From: Eretmocerus hayati
Lineage: Eukaryota; Arthropoda; Insecta; Hymenoptera; Aphelinidae
DNA length: 64,000 bases
Reading direction: 5' to 3'
Assembly (NCBI GenBank): GCA_029851415.1
Contig: CM056741.1
Location: 84,334,282-84,398,281, forward strand
Positions within the stretch are counted from its first letter, which is position 1. Each line of letters opens with the position of its first letter. The position numbers and the translations under genes are program-made. The notes beneath the pieces are model-generated. The model was not told where the DNA came from. It saw only the letters and a list, made by a program, of their open reading frames with translations, and made no database searches. Positions 1-13,066 of this stretch are shown in pieces.

Positions 1-2380
1 GAGCATCACTTTTAATGCCATATCATTATTCGAGCTTCATCTTATGTATCTCTCTGGCTCCCTTCGTAATACTCAAACCATGATCATAGGACCATGTGTT
101 AATGTGTTCTGTGAAAGTTTGCATAAGAGAAGGAAATGTATATACTGCTGCTGTGGAGAGTTGGGTTTTTCATGATTCATTAACAGGGAAAGACACAATC
201 GACGAATTTTTCAATTTTTTACGGAGAAATCTGTAATCTGTTTCGGTTTTATTCAACGAAGGACCAACCTAACACCATACCAAATGGAAAGGAATGGGTG
301 GACCTGCGGAACCGCCGGATAGACTAGACACTTGGCGATAGGTGCGCGCATGAGCTTGCTGTGTTGCGAGTGTCGTAATTTCAAAATCAAGCCCCAGACG
401 CTCCCACCTGCGGAATGCGAGCATCGTTCATTTCGAAAATCATTGCGACGCCACATATCTGCGTACGCGCCACGCGTCTTCGCTATATCGCGCGATGCAT
501 CTTGAATAGCCAAGCTAAGGTGTCGTGTTATGGACAAGGCCTAGTGTGCATATTTCTCGTGAAATAATTTTATTGACTGTAAATTCCCACTCTTAGTCCG
601 GTCCGAGTCGGCGCCATTATTAGAAAAATTATTGGGACGAGATTTTTGTGCAGGATCTAGTGTAAACAACTCTCCTGGAAATAGAAATTGATAATGCGAG
701 GCCTAAACCTGGTCACAATCAGTTGAATCCAAATTTTCCCGGATTCTATGGTAAAATTCTTCATTCTGGATCACAACTAACTCTCTGAGATAACTCGACC
801 TTTTTGACTCATCCACTGCGAGGGCATAATGGCGAATCGAACTAGATTGCGGTCCACGTAAGGATTGAAAATATTGGCGGCATGTCACCGAGCTATCGAA
901 AACCACCATCGGCGATATGTCTGCGATATTTCGGCAACAGTTCAGCCATATCTCGGAGATATGAGTTTGGAACGGCTCGGCAATATGTCGCGAGTACTAC
1001 GACAAATATTTAAAAATCTGGAAAATTGACTAAATCTCTCTGATTTTATCCAACAAGAATCGATGTTGAAGAAGCCTAAGATTGCGATCATAGAGTTAAT
1101 GGTATCTTAATCGAATCAAGAATAATTTGTTCGTGTGCATACTCATAATTACGATAATGATTGGGCTCTAATGCTATCTGAGGACGATGCTGAGTATGTG
1201 GATAATCACATCAAGGCGATGCGCTCACCGTGCACGCTGAAAGTTATGTGCACTTTTATACAATTCGCTTGCGATTTGAGCAAAACGACGATAAGACCAG
1301 TGTATATCATCATTGAACTTGAGGTTTGTCTTCACGTCGTTTTGCCCAAATCGCAAGAAAACCGGATAAATGGGCGGTTTACAAAGTGCCTATACTATAG
1401 GTTAGAAGGTGCCTGCACTCAAATTATTCGCATTTTTCTCCATGTCTCTTGCAAATTGAGTCAACTGACAAGAAGACGACATCAAGTTAGATGATAATAA
1501 GTATCCGTCCTCTTCTCAGTTACTCCAAATCGCGAGTGTATCGGGCGAGAGTTCGAATGAATTCCAGCATGCACGGTGCAGGCTGACCGGACGCCTAAAT
1601 GCATCTTTCTTGTAATCGATGAATTTCGGGATGTTCTATTACAGATGGAATAACATTTGTAAGAGCTTAAAACCTCATAGCTCATCAGCAAAGAAGTGAT
1701 ATTTCGAGATCTCCGTGCAAATAGAACATCGTGCAGATCTCGATGTTGATGGGACCGTTGTAATTTTTTGGGACGGGGTCCCTCCCCCGCGGTCAGGGGA
1801 GGATTGAAATTGCACTTGATCAGCTGACCAACATGATTTGGCCGCCATATTGCCACAAAAACGCGAGACGTGGCGGACAGGTATAGATATACTAATATGC
1901 AATCAGTTCGACAGAACAGACAGCATGAGTTGTGGGTCATTTTCGTGGTTGTTGGCTTGTCTTATCAAACGTCAACGCACGTTAAGGCCAGACCGTACTG
2001 TTTACTGCTCCATGCATGGCGTCACGGTGATTCGCATAGATTAATTCAAACAATATTCTATTTTTCAATAGTTGTAAACACTTTTCAGACCAAATCATTG
2101 AGCCAGCGCGCTGGATAAAAATTACCAATCGTTTGAGCTTTGTTACAACTCAGAGCTCGTGGTATATTTCGCGAGATCGTCAAAACGGCAACGTGCACCA
2201 CAGCGAGATCCCTATGATGCGGAAGCGCAGCTCAAGATTGCAGATTTCCAAATCTCGCAAAATATATCACGAGTTTTCAGACGCAACGAAGCTCAAATTA
2301 TTTATTCAGAAAAGTGCTACATATAGTGGAAGAGGAGGGTTTTCTCACCATACCATTTTGATTCCTAAGGAAAAGCAGTT
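1..2380. other. no supported gene
   Basis: I see no ORF here with both a recognisable family and splice or codon support. Open stretches on both strands are short and start or end without sensible splice sites. The part at about 1,211-1,602 resembles the TTAA-flanked element at 16,717-17,106 and is listed separately. Around 911-990 the motif CGATAT recurs (ggcgatatg, tgcgatatt, ggcaatatg) with no clear period. Confidence 0.5.
1211..1602. mobile_element. decayed relative of the piggyBac-like MITE
   Basis: The left end reads AAGGCGATGCGCTCACC and is followed by a GCTGAAAG segment, matching the left end of the element at 16,721 (GGCGATGCGGTCACC then GCTGAAAA). The interior shares the phrase GCGATTTGAGCAAAACGACG and a TATAGGTTAGAAGGT segment with that element. 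The right end (about 1,575-1,602) is a degenerate inverted copy, GCTGACCGGACGCC. No intact TTAA duplication remains. It is non-coding. Family assignment rests on similarity to the better copy. Confidence 0.5.
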
Positions 2381-2389
2381 GAGCTGATA

Positions 2390-3884
2390 ACTCGGATAAG
2401 GTTACGGAGAAATTGCTTGCAGAGGACCGATGGATTCAATCCCATTCGGCCTCAGTGATGCGTGGAAACCTTCTACGATCCCAATGATGACGGAGATGGG
2501 CCCGCCCAAGGCAGCTTGATCCCATCCCATTCTGTCTCAATTGTTGATATACAATGACTATCCATTAGCCACACAGGTGGTGTACAGATAACCAGGTAGA
2601 CAAAGGGATACTTCGCCTAGGAATCTGGCGAAATCCTAGTCGCACCGGGTGTAAACAGGCAAACTAGTAAAGACGGGAGATCATCTATCTACCATCCGGC
2701 GGGAACAAAGGAGCACGGGCTGTGGACAGAGAACATGTAGGCACTACACTGAAAGAAGGATAGGGGCGCTTGGCTCGCTGTCGGCACTTCTGCCATGCGG
2801 ATCATCAAGTAATTGGCTGCCTCGTATCAGCGGGCTCTGCACCTGCTGATCTGTAGCTTGGGCATCTCGAGCAGCAAGCGGCGATCAGAACCGGTATTTG
2901 TCGCAAAAATTGGAAACAATATAATCTGCATGCGATCAGAGTTCTCAATGCAGACGATCATGGTCCTCTAAACATTGTATAGATGATGCGGTCGTAATAC
3001 ACATCAATCCGCATCTTGCGTATAATACACTTGGTGAACGATCAACCTAATTCTGATGAGAATTCCGAATCGAATTTCCAAACTATTTCCAGCATTCAGA
3101 TGACATGTGGTACAAATCCACGGGAAAATATGCAAGTACAAGCATATGAAGTAATTTTTCTGAGATCGCTTAGTGAATAATTCCTTGAATTTGGAGGAAA
3201 TCCAGAATTTCACCTGAAACGCTCAAGTATATGCAAAATTATAATTCATCATGACAGTTATCGATTGAAATATGTAAATCTACGATTTTTCTAGCGGTAG
3301 ATGGAAAATGTTACGGATAAAAATCGATCAATGCCGTAATACTTTGAAACGCTTCTTCAATATGAATACGTCATCTATGACGTGTCATTTTGCCTAAGTT
3401 GTTGTCATCAAGAGGGAATTTTGTACTTTGTGCAATGAAAGAAGTTTGATTCTGTGATGCACCCAATCAATGAAGTATCAAGAATGAAGAATATACGCGA
3501 GAGAACATGTAGTTTTTGGAGGTAGTGGTTAGAGACATAGCAACTCAGCCCTCGGACACGGGCCCCGGTGAGTTCAATCCGTTTCGGGGTACAGCGCGTC
3601 TCCGGGCGCGGATCAGTGGGCGTTGCGGCCTCTACTTTGTTAGCCGAGAGCGCAGCCATAGCAACGGGCGGAGTGCTCCCAACTTTCTTTCAGTGAAGTC
3701 ATCACTGCCTCACCTTTCTGGTGAAATCCTAGCCACATGGGTTGGGAATAAGAGACAGGGAGCCGAAGGAGCTCTGCCAAATTTGATGTTGCTCGATCCA
3801 AGTCGCACGGGTTGTCAAAGGGTAGAGGGTAGATACGGTCGATCTTCTGTCTTTGATTCGGCTTCATCCCAGTCTTGCGGGTCA
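2390..3884. repeat. decayed satellite periphery
   Basis: At about 2,480-2,740 and 3,540-3,884 there are degenerate versions of the satellite unit, recognisable as CGCACCGGGTGTAAACAGGC and CACGGGCTGTGGACAG-like phrases followed by (G)GTAGA-type segments. Between them (2,740-3,530) I see no gene and no clear repeat. Old, diverged units flanking a homogeneous core are typical of satellite arrays, where homogenisation acts on the centre. Confidence 0.5.
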
Positions 3885-6800
3885 TGAACGGGCAGACGGG
3901 TAGACACGGGGATGCGATCCCCCGTCTATCCCGCAGAATTCGAGCCACACGGGCTGTGAACGGGCAGACTGGTAGACACGGGCGATCTCCCTCACCTTGC
4001 TCGCATAATTCGAGCCACACGGGTACTGAACGGGCAGACAGGTAGACACGGGTCTTTACACCCGCACTTACCTCGCAAAATTCGAGCCACACGGGTACTG
4101 AACGGGCAGACGGGTAGACACGGCTCTTTACACCCGCACTTACCTGGCGAAATTCGAGCCACACGGGTACTGAACGGGCATACGGGTAGACAAGGGCGAT
4201 CTCCCTCGCCTCCCTCGCAAAATTCGAGCCACACGGGTACTGAACGGGCAGACGGGTAGATACGGGTCTTTACACCCGCACTCACCTCGCAAAATTCGAG
4301 CCAAACGGGTACTGAACGGGCATACGGGTAGACACGGGCGATCTCCCTCACCTCCCTCGCAAAATTCGAGCCACACGGGTACTGAACGGGCAGACGGGTA
4401 GACACGGGCGATCTCCCTCATCTCCTTCGCAAAATTCGAGCCACACGGGTACTGAACGGGCAGACGGGTAGACACGGGCGATCTTCCTCATCTCCTTCGC
4501 AAAATTCGAGCCACACGGGTACTGAACGGGCATACGGGTAGACACGGGCGATCTCCCTCGCGAAATTCGAGCCACACGGGTACTGAACGGGCATGCGGGT
4601 AGACACGGGCGATCTCCCTCATCTGCCTCGCATAACTCGAGCCACACGGGTACTGAACGGGCAGACGGGTACACACGGGTCTTTACACCCGCACTTACCT
4701 CGCAAAATTCGAGCCACACGGGTACCGAACGGGCAGACGTGTAGACACGGGCGATCTTCCTCATCTACCTCGCATAATTCGAGCCACACGGGTACTGAAC
4801 GGGCAGACGGTCAGACACGGGTCTTTACACCCGCACTTACCTCGCAAAATTCGAGCCACACGGGTACTGAACGGGCATACGGGTAGACACGGGCGATCTC
4901 CCTCATCTCCCTCGCAAAATTCGAGCCACACGGGTACTGAACGGGCAGACGGGTAGACACGGGTCTTTACACCCGCACTTACCTCGCAAAATTCGAGCCA
5001 CACAGGTACTGAACGGGCAGACGTGTAGACACGGGCGATCTCCCTCATCTACCTCGCAGAATTCGAGCCACACGGGTACTGAACGGGCAGACGGGTAGAC
5101 ACGGGTCTTTACACCCGCACTTACCTCGCAAAATTCGAGCCACACGGGTACTGAACGGGCAGACGTGTAGACACGGGCGATCTCCCTCATCTACCTCGCA
5201 TAATTCGAGCCACACGGGTACTGAACGGCCATACGGGTAGACACGGGCGATCTCCCTCATCTCCTCCGCAGAATTCGAGCCACACGGGTACTGAACGGGC
5301 AGACGTGTAGACACGGGCGATCTCCCTCATCTACTCCGCATAATTCGAGCCACACAGGTACTGAACGGGCAGACGGGCGACACGGGTCTTTACACCCGCA
5401 CTTACCTCGCAAAATTCGAGCCACACGGGTACTGAACGGGCAGACGGGTAGACACGGGTCTTTACACCCGCACTTACCTCGCAGAATTCGAGCCACACGG
5501 GTACTGAACGGGCAGACGTGTAGACACGGGCGATCTCCCTCATCTACTTCGCATAATTCGTGCCACACGGGTACTGAACGGGCAGACGGGTAGACACGGG
5601 TCTTTACACCCGCACTTACCTCGCAAAATTCGAGCCCCACGGGTACTGGACGGGCAGACGTGTAGACACGGACGATCTCCCTCATCTCCTTAGCAAAATT
5701 CGAGTCACACGGGTACTCAACGGGCATACGGGTAGACTCGGGCGATCTCCCTCACCTCCCTCGCAAAAATCGAGCCACACGGGTACTGAACGGGCAGACG
5801 GGTAGACACGGGCGATCTCCCTCATCTCCTCCGCAAAATTCGAGCCACACGGGTACTGAACGGGCAGACGGGTAGAAACGGGCGATCTTCCTCATCTCCT
5901 TCGCAAAATTCGAGCCACACGGGTTTTGAACGGGCATACGGGTAGACACGGGCGATCTCCCTCACCTCCCTCGCAAAATTCGAGCCACACGGGTACTGAA
6001 CGGGCAGACGTGTAGGCACGGGCGATCTCCCTCATCTGCCTCGCATAATTCGAGCCACACGGGTACTGAACGGGCAGACGGGTACACACGGGTCTTTACA
6101 CCCGCACTTACCTCGCAAAATTCGAGCCACACGGGTACTGAACGGGCAGACGTGTAGACACGGGCGATCTCCCTCATCTACCTCGCATAATTCGAGCCAC
6201 ACGGGTACTGAACGGGCAGACGGGTACACACGGGTCTTTACACCCGCACTTACCTCGCAAAATTCGAGACACACGGGTAATGAACGGGCAGACGGGTAGA
6301 CACGGGCGATCTCCCTCACCTCCCTCGCAAAATTCGAGCCACACGGGTACTGAACGGGCAGACGTGTAGACACGGGCGATCTCCCTCATCTACCTCGCAT
6401 AATTTGAGCCACACGGGTACTGAACGGCCATACGGGTAGACACGGGCGATCTCCCTCATCTCCCTCGCAAAAACCGAGCCACACGGGTACTGAACGGGCA
6501 GACTGGTAGACACGGGTCTTTACACCCGCACTTACCTCGCAAAATTCGAGCCACACGGTTACTCAACGGGCATACGGGTAGACACGGGCGATCTCCCTCA
6601 TCTCCCTCTCAAAATTCGAGCCACACGGGTACTGAACGGGCAGACGGGTAGACACGGGCGATCTCCCTCACCTCCCTCGCAAAATTCGAGCCACACGGGT
6701 ACTGAACGGGCAGACGTGTAGACACGGGCGATCTCCCTCATCTGCCTCGCATAATTCGAGCCACACGGGTACTGAACGGGCAGACGGGTACACACGGGTC

Positions 6801-8852
6801 TTTACACCCGCACTTACCTCGCAAAATTCGAGCCACACGGGTACCGAACGGGCAGACGTGTAGACACGGGCGATCTTCCTCATCTACCTCGCATAATTCG
6901 AGCCACACGGGTACTGAACGGGCAGACGGTCAGACACGGGTCTTTACACCCGCACTTACCTCGCAAAATTCGAGCCACACGGGTACTGAACGGGCATACG
7001 GGTAGACACGGGCGATCTCCCTCATCTCCCTCGCAAAATTCGAGCCACACGGGTACTGAACGGGCAGACGGGTAGACACGGGTCTTTACACCCGCACTTA
7101 CCTCGCAAAATTCGAGCCACACGGGTACTGAACGGGCAGACGTGTAGACACGGGCAATCTCCCTCATCTACCTCGCAGAATTCGAGCCACACGGGTACTG
7201 AACGGGCAGACGGGTAGACACGGGTCTTTACACCCGCACTTACCTCGCAAAATTCGAGCCACACGGGTACTGAACGGGCAGACGTGTAGACACGGGCGAT
7301 CTCCCTCATCTACCTCGCATAATTCGAGCCACACGGGTACTGAACGGCCATACGGGTAGACACGGGCGATCTCCCTCATCTCCTCCGCAGAATTCGAGCC
7401 ACACGGGTACTGAACGGGCAGACGTGTAGACACGGGCGATCTCCCCCATCTACTCCGCATAATTCGAGCCACACAGGTACTGAACGGGCAGACGGGCGAC
7501 ACGGGTCTTTACACCCGCACTTACCTCGCAAAATTCGAGCCACACGGGTACTGAACGGGCAGACGGGTAGACACGGGTCTTTACACCCGCACTTACCTCG
7601 CAAAATTCGAGCCACACGGGTACTGAACGGGCAGACGTGTAGACACGGGCGATCTCCCTCATCTACTTCGCATAATTCGTGCCACACGGGTACTGAACGG
7701 GCAGACGGGTAGACACGGGTCTTTACACCCGCACTTACCTCGCAAAATTCGAGCCCCACGGGTACTGAACGGGCAGACGTGTAGACACGGACGATCTCCC
7801 TCATCTCCTTCGCAAAATTCGAGTCACACGGGTACTCAACGAGCATACGGGTAGACTCGGGCGATCTCCCTCACCTCCCTCGCAAAATTCGAGCCACACG
7901 GGTACTGAACGGGCAGACGGGTAGACACGGGCGATCTCCCTCATCTCCTCCGCAAAATTCGAGCCACACGGGTACTGAACGGGCAGACGGGTAGAAACGG
8001 GCGATCTTCCTCATCTCCTTCGCAAAATTCGAGCCACACGGGTTTTGAACGGGCATACGGGTAGACACGGGCGATCTCCCTCACCTCCCTCGCAAAATTC
8101 GAGCCACACGGGTACTGAACGGGCAGACGTGTAGACACGGGCGATCTCCCTCATCTGCCTCGCATAATTCGAGCCACACGGGTACTGAACGGGCAGACGG
8201 GTACACACGGGTCTTTACACCCGCACTTACCTCGCAAAATTCGAGCCACACGGGTACTGAACGGGCAGACGTGTAGACACGGGCGATCTCCCTCATCTAC
8301 CTCGCATAATTCGAGCCACACGGGTACTGAACGGGCAGACGGGTACACACGGGTCTTTACACCCGCACTTACCTCGCAAAATTCGAGCCACACGGGTACT
8401 GAACGGGCAGACGGGTAGACACGGGCGATCTCCCTCACCTCCCTCGCAAAATTCGAGCCACACGGGTACTGAACGGGCAGACGTGTAGACACGGGCGATC
8501 TCCCTCATCTGCCTCGCATAATTCGAGCCACACGGGTACTGAACGGGCAGACGGGTACACACGGGTCCTTACACCCGCACTTACCTCGCAAAATTCGAGC
8601 CACACGGGTACTGAACGGGCAGACGTGTAGACACGGGCGATCTCCCTCATCTACCTCGCATAATTCGAGCCACACGGGTACTGAACGGGCAGACGGGTAG
8701 ACACGGGCGATCTCCCTCACCTCCCTCGCAAAATTCGAGCCACACGGGTACTGAACGGGCATACGGGTAGACACGGGCGATCTCCCTCACCTCCCTCTCA
8801 AAATTCGAGCCACACGGGTACTGAACGGGCAAACGGGTAGACACGGGTGCCA
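3885..8852. repeat. satellite array, 70/72-bp alternating units
   Basis: The array contains about 70 tandem copies of a unit built around CGAGCCACACGGGTACTGAA followed by CGGGCAGACGGGTAGACACGG. Two unit types are seen: a 70-bp form continuing GCGATCTCCCTCATCTACCT and a 72-bp form continuing TCTTTACACCCGCACTTACC. They often alternate as 142-bp dimers, with runs of the 70-bp form. The core ACGGGCAGACGGGTAGACACGGG is itself a chain of short ACGGG/AGACGGG sub-repeats, suggesting growth from a smaller motif. Neither 70 nor 142 is a multiple of 3, so the long overlapping minus-strand open frames are by-products of composition. No transposase or TIR is linked to it. Confidence 0.95.
4610..8509. repeat. 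2,119-bp higher-order duplication inside the satellite
   Basis: The block from about 4,610 to 6,390 recurs at 6,729 to 8,509, an offset of 2,119 bp (close to 30 units). The match keeps the exact order of unit types and private variants: a GGCGACACGGG deletion variant at 5,376 and 7,495, TTCGTGCCACACG at 5,558 and 7,677, GAGCCCCACGGG at 5,633 and 7,752, and GGGTTTTGAACG at 5,922 and 8,041. Only scattered substitutions separate the copies, so the duplication is recent relative to divergence between units. Beyond about 6,390/8,509 the unit order no longer matches. Confidence 0.85.
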
Positions 8853-9370
8853 CCCCTATAGCCATCCCCAATATCGAAGTCGCACGGGTAGAAACGGGAA
8901 AACTACGAGGGAACTACATTTACGGGCAGCCATGGGTGGTGAGCTTGCAGCTACACGGGTCGCCACAGGTGCTCCCCGTGCGCCGCCCGTTGAGCTTGCG
9001 GAGATGATAAAATCGGCACGGGCAGCTTACAGGAACGCACGTATATTACCCGATTCCCGTCTATTTGACACGGGTTCCCGTCCGGGAGCGCTGCCTATAT
9101 CCACTTTCGAAGAAAAAATGGGTCCAACTCATGCCATTTCAATTTCCAAAAATTGTTCCACAGCAGTGAGATATCGTCATAAGCTGCTCAATGGCTGTAA
9201 CTCATGAGATACAATTTGTTACTCGCAGATTTCAGTGTAATGTTGTTGACCGCCCTCGCTTCTCACGCATCCTAGAATCTACTGACACAGCGTTACCTCC
9301 AAAATTTGGATTGAAGTATTGTTGCATATTACTGGACCTTCTCCATAGTATTTTTAGTATACATCATCAA
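8853..9370. repeat. right edge of satellite, degenerate
   Basis: After the last good unit the sequence keeps isolated CGCACGGGTAGAAACGGG and GACACGGGTTCCCGT phrases to about 9,080. It then becomes ordinary AT-rich sequence with no gene I can support up to 9,370. Confidence 0.6.
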
Positions 9371-12300
9371 CTATACTTTCATTCCAGGTTTCTGGGACCT
9401 TTGGTGGTGTAGCAGTGAGTCCAGGAGTTTAACCTTTACAGTTTGAACTTCAATGAACTTTCGCTGAGATTCATGGACTTTCTTAATTTCAAGCAGAACT
9501 TCATCACGCTCGATTTGGATTTGAGTATGCAGTTCTTTGGAAGAAGGATACATCTCTGATTTAGACATGGATGAACACTGTCTCATTGTTATCTTATTTT
9601 CATCACATCCATGCTCTTCTGATTCCTACAAAAAGAATTGAGAAATTCAGTAAGTATCGTAGATGGGTTAGTCAAAAATCTGTATCTGACTTTAATCTAA
9701 AATGGAGGAAATTAAGAAATTTTGTAGGGTTCATGTTGAGTGATATGTGTCGGAATCAGTGAAGAAAAACATTTTAATCTGCAAAGCTCGATCAGGTAGG
9801 AATGGAACTTATCAACACTCGCAGAAGAGAATCCGAGGTAGCAGACGACTCAATGAGAGATCAATGAAAATATGATCATTCAAACAGAGCGAAAACGGCC
9901 TCTAGAGCCTTTCATAATCATGTTTTGACATCCTTTTTGGGAATTGGACACTTAATAAACGAAGGCCTGCCATAAACAAAACGGTGAGCAGTAGACAGGC
10001 ACGAGGCAGTAGAACAATTAGAATCATAGGAGAAATCAAATTAAAGCCATCACATCAACTTCAAGTCAAAGTGAAATTGATGCTTCAATTGGTGTCGTAT
10101 TTACTGGACGAAATGAGAACGTGGCTCCTCAAATCCAACTTTCGAAGGATCTGGAAATTTTTGTTACCTTGCTGACTCCAGTATAACTGCTGCTGCCATG
10201 GCATGCAGCCTTATACTTTTCTTGCTTCACCATGACAGTGTTGCTGTCCTTAGCCATTATCGATTTCTCTCCAGCGACTTGCAAATTTGGCTCTCATAAG
10301 ACTACAGACAGATTTCGAAGGGGTGAGAATGATGCCTCCCACTCACCGGTTTTAATCCACATGTTGGGGGCGTACTTGGCAAATACTCTTGGGTATTAGA
10401 TTTGCAGTCATCTACCAGAACTTCATCATAACTATGAGACACCTGGAAATTGAACTGTCGGATGAGTAAATCATTATTTCTCATGATGGAAGATCTAGGA
10501 CAAGGTTCCGTAAGTGGTTTTGTGAGCTTCATTCACTAGTAAGTGTAAGATTCTAAGCAAAATACCAATGTTTGACTTGGTTTGTGACATGATTCTAAGT
10601 CTAAAAATCTTACCTCAATTGAATTTCTGCTCTCTTGTGATGTAGACGCTCCTTGATCAAGCTCAGCACTCAACTCAGCTCCCCTCTCCAATATTTGAAT
10701 ACAATTATTTAGAGAGGAATTATATTTCAAAGTATTTTGTGATCAGTCTCTGTCAAACTTGCCATTTTTTTCTTGGAGTTTTACAATCAGTCTCACTGCT
10801 CTTCCTCTTGTTAGTCTCAGAGTCAATTTTTGATGAATGACTCTTTATGCTACCATATAAGCCTCCATGCTCGTATCTTTTTCTTGTTATATATTTCTCC
10901 ACGTGCTGAAACATCAAAATTTATCAGGACTCGCTAACATTGGCATGGTCTAATTGTATGTATCTACTTAACATTACTTTGCTTCGAACAAAGACCCACC
11001 AATTTGTGTTTTGAGATATGGGGTGCAATTTTGGTGCTGAATTTTAAAAGTCCTCTTATTTGGAAACAATACTCACTTTTTTCCAATCATCCACTGAGAA
11101 GGATTTTCTTGAATTTCTGCCAATACTGCTCAACGAATTTGCCATGTCCAGCCAAAGTTCATCCTCAGTTCTCTCATCAGAAGCAACCCACTGCATGGTG
11201 CGCTCATTATAAAATTGTTTTATGTAAATGTTCAGAAGATCCGTTTGCTGCTGAGTCATACGAGCAATGGGAGACGTTCTTTGACTACCATTGGCCCTGA
11301 AAATGTACAGCAAAATTCAAAGTGGGGGCGAAATTTTGAAAAGATTTACTATGGCCTAACTTGCATTGAAGGGAAGAAAATGATTAAATTGATATAAGTA
11401 ACGAGGTATGGGATACAGATTTGTTGGATCAAGAATTTTGGAAGTATTAGTATTTCGACGTAATAGGTCATTTGGCAACCAATAATCCGTTTAGTTGAAT
11501 AGTCGCATTTGTGAACCCACAAACCAATAATCGAAAATCACGAAGAGGAAATTTGACACCAAGTTCTTCTTTGGAGGAGGCAATGCAGGGCAGTGGATTT
11601 TAAGAGAGATGCGACCCCAATTTAGAAGTCTAGCCTGAAAAATTGAGGGGGGGAGCACTAGAAAAATACCAGTGATAAATTTTTCATGACCAAAATAATA
11701 GCGTCGTCAGTTTTTCGAGAAGCAAAAATTGTTTCACCATTTTTGATCACTGAATCGCTAAACCCATTATATGATAGGTTTTAAATACATGAAGATACAT
11801 GTTTTCAGCCCCCCCCCCCACAATTTTCCAGTCCACACGAGCAGACAATGAGGGTTGCGACTCCCCTTGATCGGCAAATTTCTCTGCCCTTTTTGTCAAT
11901 TTGACACAAACAAGTGAATAATTCTCTTATCAAAATGACTCTTTCCGATCAGAATTTTTCTTACGTACGAGAACGCACGTACACGGAGTTAGAGCACATA
12001 TGCTAGCGCTTTATGACTTTACGACGTTTGACAATCGAGTTTTAGTGCAAATGTGCATGTAAGAGTTAGATGTAGATATAGAATAGATATGGATGACGCA
12101 ATGCTTGCATCTTCACGAAATCGTCCACCTATAAAAAAAAAATCCCAAAATCTGCGTTGGCGGAGGCGCGGATGTTTGTGGCTGCCGGCGTTGATAGCTC
12201 CGATACGACACGCGCGAATCTGGTTCCGCGTCTATCATTTTTGACTATCTGAAAAATATACACCACCCTCCCCCGATGACTCGAGAAAATCTTGCGCGCC

Positions 12301-12423
12301 CTTTCGTTCGCTGCGATAATATAATAAGGCTCGTTCAAAATCACTCGGAGGCGGAGGCGTAAAAGTACATTATACTCACTGTGTTCCAATTCTGCGGTTT
12401 TCATCGACCCCCCTTCCCTGCAT
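9371..12423 (-). CDS. SANT/Myb-like gene, left outer-arm copy (probably damaged)
   Basis: This is a spliced gene model on the minus strand. Exon 1 (12,423-12,380) starts MQGRGVDENRRIGT and ends at a GTGAGT donor in phase 2. Exon 2 (11,296-11,077) starts after TTTTCAG in the matching phase and carries the SANT/Myb-like domain. An exon 3 follows from 10,905. Further exons lie at 10,685-10,614, 10,442-10,347, 10,278-10,168 and 9,625-9,371; these have phase-0 starts, and the donors at 10,614, 10,347 and 10,168 are phase 0. The last exon is rich in K, E and L and looks coiled-coil (KELHTQIQIERDEVLLEIKK). The domain layout fits regulatory or transposon-derived zeste-like DNA-binding proteins. Damage: the acceptor before 10,278 reads GCAA where the right copy has GCAG. 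The A-run at the exon 2 donor is one base longer than in the right copy, so the frame into exon 3 is uncertain, and exon 3 ends in a stop in the frame it opens. Confidence 0.55.
11077..11296 (-). CDS. SANT/Myb-like (zeste-type) domain exon, left copy
   Basis: Seventy-odd codons lie between a TTTTCAG acceptor and a GTGAGT donor. The pattern MTQQQTDLLNIYIKQF, then W-V-A, then DELWLDMANSLSSIG, then DDWKK follows the three-helix SANT/Myb-like fold used by zeste and by PIF/Harbinger accessory proteins: spaced tryptophans, a hydrophobic first helix and the LxxxG turn before the last helix. All codons are open in this copy. The frame is defined by the phase-2 junction with exon 1. The assignment is from pattern only. 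Confidence 0.6.
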
Positions 12424-12904
12424 GCTTCCACAGCTCTCGACGCCTTCCAAATGCACCAACTCCTGGTGCATCTTGGAAAACAATGAGGATGTAGAACGGT
12501 GCACTTTTCCGACGATTCTCTGGAATTTCTGCTGCGATATGCGATGTACTCGAGTCTAAGTCCGAGATACGACTGAAAAGAACGCGTGGGCTATGGCACC
12601 GACCATAGCCCCTCGCCCTAATAGAAGAGTGCACGTGCATCCTGTCTCATTCGACCGACCGTCAGCCTCTCCGCCAAAAAAACACCCTGCAGTCCCCGCC
12701 CTTGCTATTGTCCAACGAAGTGCAGACGGTGCAGGCTCCTCCCATCAGTGCCATACAGATGAAGCAGCACTCTGTGCGGGGTACAAAAATGAGCAGGTAC
12801 ACCGGTACTGAGGTCGCAATTTGTCTGGCGGGCAGATCTCATATCGTCCGCTGACGATCTGCGTGTATTCATTGTGCTCTGAAGATTTTACCCGGCGACA
12901 GATA

Positions 12905-13066
12905 ATAATCCTCACCGACGCGCCAGACAATTAGCTGTACGCCGGCTCGATTGGCGGCCGCCCGTCTTTTACCGCCGGACATTTCATTACTCTATTATCC
13001 GAAAAATTGGAAAAATACAGTCGCTATAAACAGCATCTGTTGATCTACGGCTACGAGACAAACTGA
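12905..13066 (+). pseudogene. candidate terminal exon, left copy, with internal stop
   Basis: This is the inverted counterpart of 35,537-35,752. After a possible acceptor (CCCGGCGACAG) the frame reads IIILTDAPDN, then a TAA codon, then LYAGSIGGRPSFTAGHF and a short tail ending YETN and a TGA. The right copy has GAG at the TAA position, so this copy carries a G-to-T nonsense change. The family is not recognised. It may be a terminal exon pointing toward the palindrome centre, or only conserved by recent duplication. Confidence 0.3.

Noticed and set aside
253..537. 94-codon minus-strand frame
   Set aside because: No motif or splice context; length is within chance for this composition.
703..909. 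68-codon minus-strand frame near the left edge
   Set aside because: The composition looks protein-like, but no family, splice partner or second copy supports it.
3885..8852. CRISPR-like appearance of regular repeats
   Set aside because: The whole 70-72 bp unit is repeated with no unique spacers, the host is eukaryotic, and there are no cas genes.
3992..8871. Many overlapping minus-strand open frames (60-156 codons) rich in ARSVPVWLEFCE-like repeats
   Set aside because: They arise from the satellite, exist in all three frames because the units are 70 and 72 bp, and have no start, splice or domain support.
12129..12431. A 100-codon frame conserved in both outer arms (also 36,182-36,484)
   Set aside because: Its conservation is explained by arm identity. 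A strong GTGAGT donor in it and the phase of the next exon support a different reading frame (MQ... exon).
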